DNA of 64,000 nt from positions 1 to 64,000 of the forward strand of contig NZ_JAHKRT010000005.1 in NCBI RefSeq assembly GCF_018863195.1. Direction: 5' to 3'. The DNA is from Sphingomonas quercus. Lineage in GTDB: Bacteria; Pseudomonadota; Alphaproteobacteria; Sphingomonadales; Sphingomonadaceae. A program made the translations under genes and the position numbers. Position 1 is the stretch's first letter. The number at the start of each line of letters is the position of its first letter. Positions 62,596-64,000 of the stretch are shown piece after piece. A model generated the notes under the pieces. The model made no database searches, was not told the origin of the DNA, and saw only the letters and a program-made list of their open reading frames with translations.

Positions 62596-64000
62596 ATGAA
62601 CACCGGGGCTCAAAAAACGGGAAGCTGGGACAACGCGTCCGTGCCTGAAACGATCCACGCGGAGGCGCCAGAAGATTCGCCCGTCCCAGCCGCCCCGAAC
62701 TGGGACGCGGCGGTGGCCGAATCCACCTCGGCGAGCCCGCTGCGCACCGTTGCCGGGGTCGTGATCGCGCTGGCGGCGCTGGCCTGGCTGGCCGCCCTCG
62801 CCTGGATCATGCTCGGTAGCGGCGCCGCGTTCGCCCCCTATGCACGCGATGCCGCGCTCGCCTGCGTGCCGCTCACCCTGCTCGCCGCGCTGTTCGTGGT
62901 GCTGCGCGGCGGCAATGCGCTGCGCTTCGGCGGCAATGCCGCGGCGATCGAGGCGCAGGCGCGCGCGCTGGACGGGCAGCTCGAGTCGCTGGGGCGCCGC
63001 CTCGCCGCCGACCGCGCGGCGCTCGCCGATCATGCCCGCGCCATCGCCGCCGCTGGCAGCGAGGCGAGCGGCAGGCTCGCCGAGACGAGCGCCACCATGC
63101 AGGCCGACGCCGCCTTGCTGTCGCGCGAGGGGCGGACGCTGGAATATGCCGCCGCCGCCGCCCGCACCGACCTCGCCGTGCTCATGGAATCCATGCCCCG
63201 CGTCGAGCAGGAGGCGCGCGCCGTGGCCGCGGCGCTGCGCGATTCCGGGGCACAGGCGACGGACAAGCTGCAGGCGCTGGGCGCCGCGCTCGCCACCCTC
63301 GTCGAGCAGGGGCGCGCCGTGGACGCGACGGCCGGCGGCGCCGCCGAACGGCTGACGACGCAGATCGGCCGCCTCGACAGCGCCGGGGAGCTTGCCGCGC
63401 AGCGCATGGATGACGCCGCTCGCCGCCTCGCCACCGTCGTCGACGAGGCGCTGGTCAACGCCGCGGAGGCGCTGGAGCGCAGCCGCGCCGGGATTGACGA
63501 GCAGGCCGCGGCGATGCGCGCCCTGCTCGAACAGGCGCGCTCCGCGCTCGCCCAGGCCGGAACCGAGGCGCATGACAGTGCCGCCGGCCGGCTCTCCGCC
63601 CTCCTCGCCCAGGTCGACATGATCGGTGACAGGCTCGGGGCGCATGACGCCGTGCTCGGCGGGCTCGGCGGCAATATCGACGCGCTTGAGGATCGGTTCG
63701 CGCGGCTCGGCGAGAGCGGCTTTGCCGAAAGCCAGCGGCTCGCCGCCGCCGTCCAGTCCGTGGTTTCCTATGCCGAGCAGGTGCGCGACGGGCTGGTGGT
63801 GGGCGGCGATGTCGCCGATGCGCTGATCACCCGCGCCACCCTGCTTTCCGAACGGCTGGAGGCGCCCGCGCGCCAGCTTCACGAGGTGATGCCCGAGGCC
63901 ATGCAGCGCCTCGAGCAGCAGGCGCGGCGCGGTCTCTCCACGGTCGTCGAGATGGCGCCGCAGCTTGCCCGGCTCGACGAGGCGATGGCCGGCATCGGCG
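62596..64000 (+). CDS. large membrane protein with long coiled-coil region (3' end missing)
   Basis: An open frame starting at 62596 and running off the right edge (468 codons seen). After a polar N-terminus (about 45 residues), two or three hydrophobic segments (about 52-75 and 85-110, ending in VVLRGGNALR) are followed by a very long Ala/Glu/Arg-rich region that would form coiled coil, with heptad-like LEQ/LAE spacing throughout. Sphingomonad genomes have similar large proteins often labelled ATPase or kinesin-like; I cannot confirm that here. A structural role in the envelope or chromosome organisation is only an inference. Confidence 0.7.
   Translation, partial: MNTGAQKTGSWDNASVPETIHAEAPEDSPVPAAPNWDAAVAESTSASPLRTVAGVVIALAALAWLAALAWIMLGSGAAFAPYARDAALACVPLTLLAALFVVLRGGNALRFGGNAAAIEAQARALDGQLESLGRRLAADRAALADHARAIAAAGSEASGRLAETSATMQADAALLSREGRTLEYAAAAARTDLAVLMESMPRVEQEARAVAAALRDSGAQATDKLQALGAALATLVEQGRAVDATAGGAAERLTTQIGRLDSAGELAAQRMDDAARRLATVVDEALVNAAEALERSRAGIDEQAAAMRALLEQARSALAQAGTEAHDSAAGRLSALLAQVDMIGDRLGAHDAVLGGLGGNIDALEDRFARLGESGFAESQRLAAAVQSVVSYAEQVRDGLVVGGDVADALITRATLLSERLEAPARQLHEVMPEAMQRLEQQARRGLSTVVEMAPQLARLDEAMAGIG

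Noticed and set aside
1-64000. CRISPR arrays, insertion sequences, integrases or prophage genes
   Set aside because: No regularly spaced repeats and no transposase, integrase or phage structural proteins were seen in any frame.

Overview
The window reads as a chromosomal segment of a high-GC alphaproteobacterium, most likely a member of the Sphingomonadaceae. The signs are three large TonB-dependent receptors in 28 kb, two PEPxxWA-CTERM exported proteins, a short alphaproteobacterial-type ProS, an alphaproteobacterial GTTC-N7-GTTC SOS box in front of lexA, and a housekeeping order (proS-lolC-lolD-dnaE; tpiA-ppiD-trpEGDC-lexA-comEC-gltX-gltA) that I associate with this group. No tRNA, rRNA, CRISPR array, insertion sequence or prophage gene was seen.

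Left part (1-28.4 kb), nutrient acquisition. A minus-strand run that looks like one operon starts at 7787: TonB-dependent receptor, exported M14 metallopeptidase, DAACS-type dicarboxylate/amino-acid symporter, D-cysteine desulfhydrase (cut by the left edge). Divergent from it is a TctD/TctE-like two-component system followed by a second DAACS symporter. A secreted M20 peptidase, a large secreted sortilin/BNR-repeat protein and a YeiH-type putative sulfate exporter follow on the minus strand. I infer a peptide and (sulfur) amino-acid scavenging locus. A 7-4-7 direct repeat resembling a PhoB/OmpR-family box occurs both upstream of the TonB operon and upstream of the sortilin-like gene. Next comes a heme/iron cassette (TonB siderophore-type receptor, HmuT, HmuU, HmuV), then a second sortilin-like gene preceded by a third TonB receptor.

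Middle part (28.9-46.7 kb), mostly housekeeping on the minus strand: PA0069-type radical SAM protein, dnaE, a cupin, an SdiA-regulated-type PEPxxWA-CTERM protein, lolD-lolC-proS (with overlapping or touching ends), pyrG, secG and tpiA. Between secG and tpiA lie an acyltransferase and two tandem globin-coupled methyl-accepting proteins, so a normally tight housekeeping neighbourhood has been split by aerotaxis-type genes. The proS/pyrG gap holds a cluster of hairpins and a 41-residue proline-rich repeat protein.

Right part (46.8-64 kb): ppiD, trpE, then a three-gene insertion (fatty acid hydroxylase, PEPxxWA-CTERM protein, small membrane protein), trpG-trpD-trpC, SOS-regulated lexA, comEC, gltX, gltA, a NUCLEOTIDYLTRANSFERASE-like membrane protein, an HPt-like protein that lacks its phospho-accepting histidine, and the start of a large coiled-coil membrane protein that runs off the right edge.
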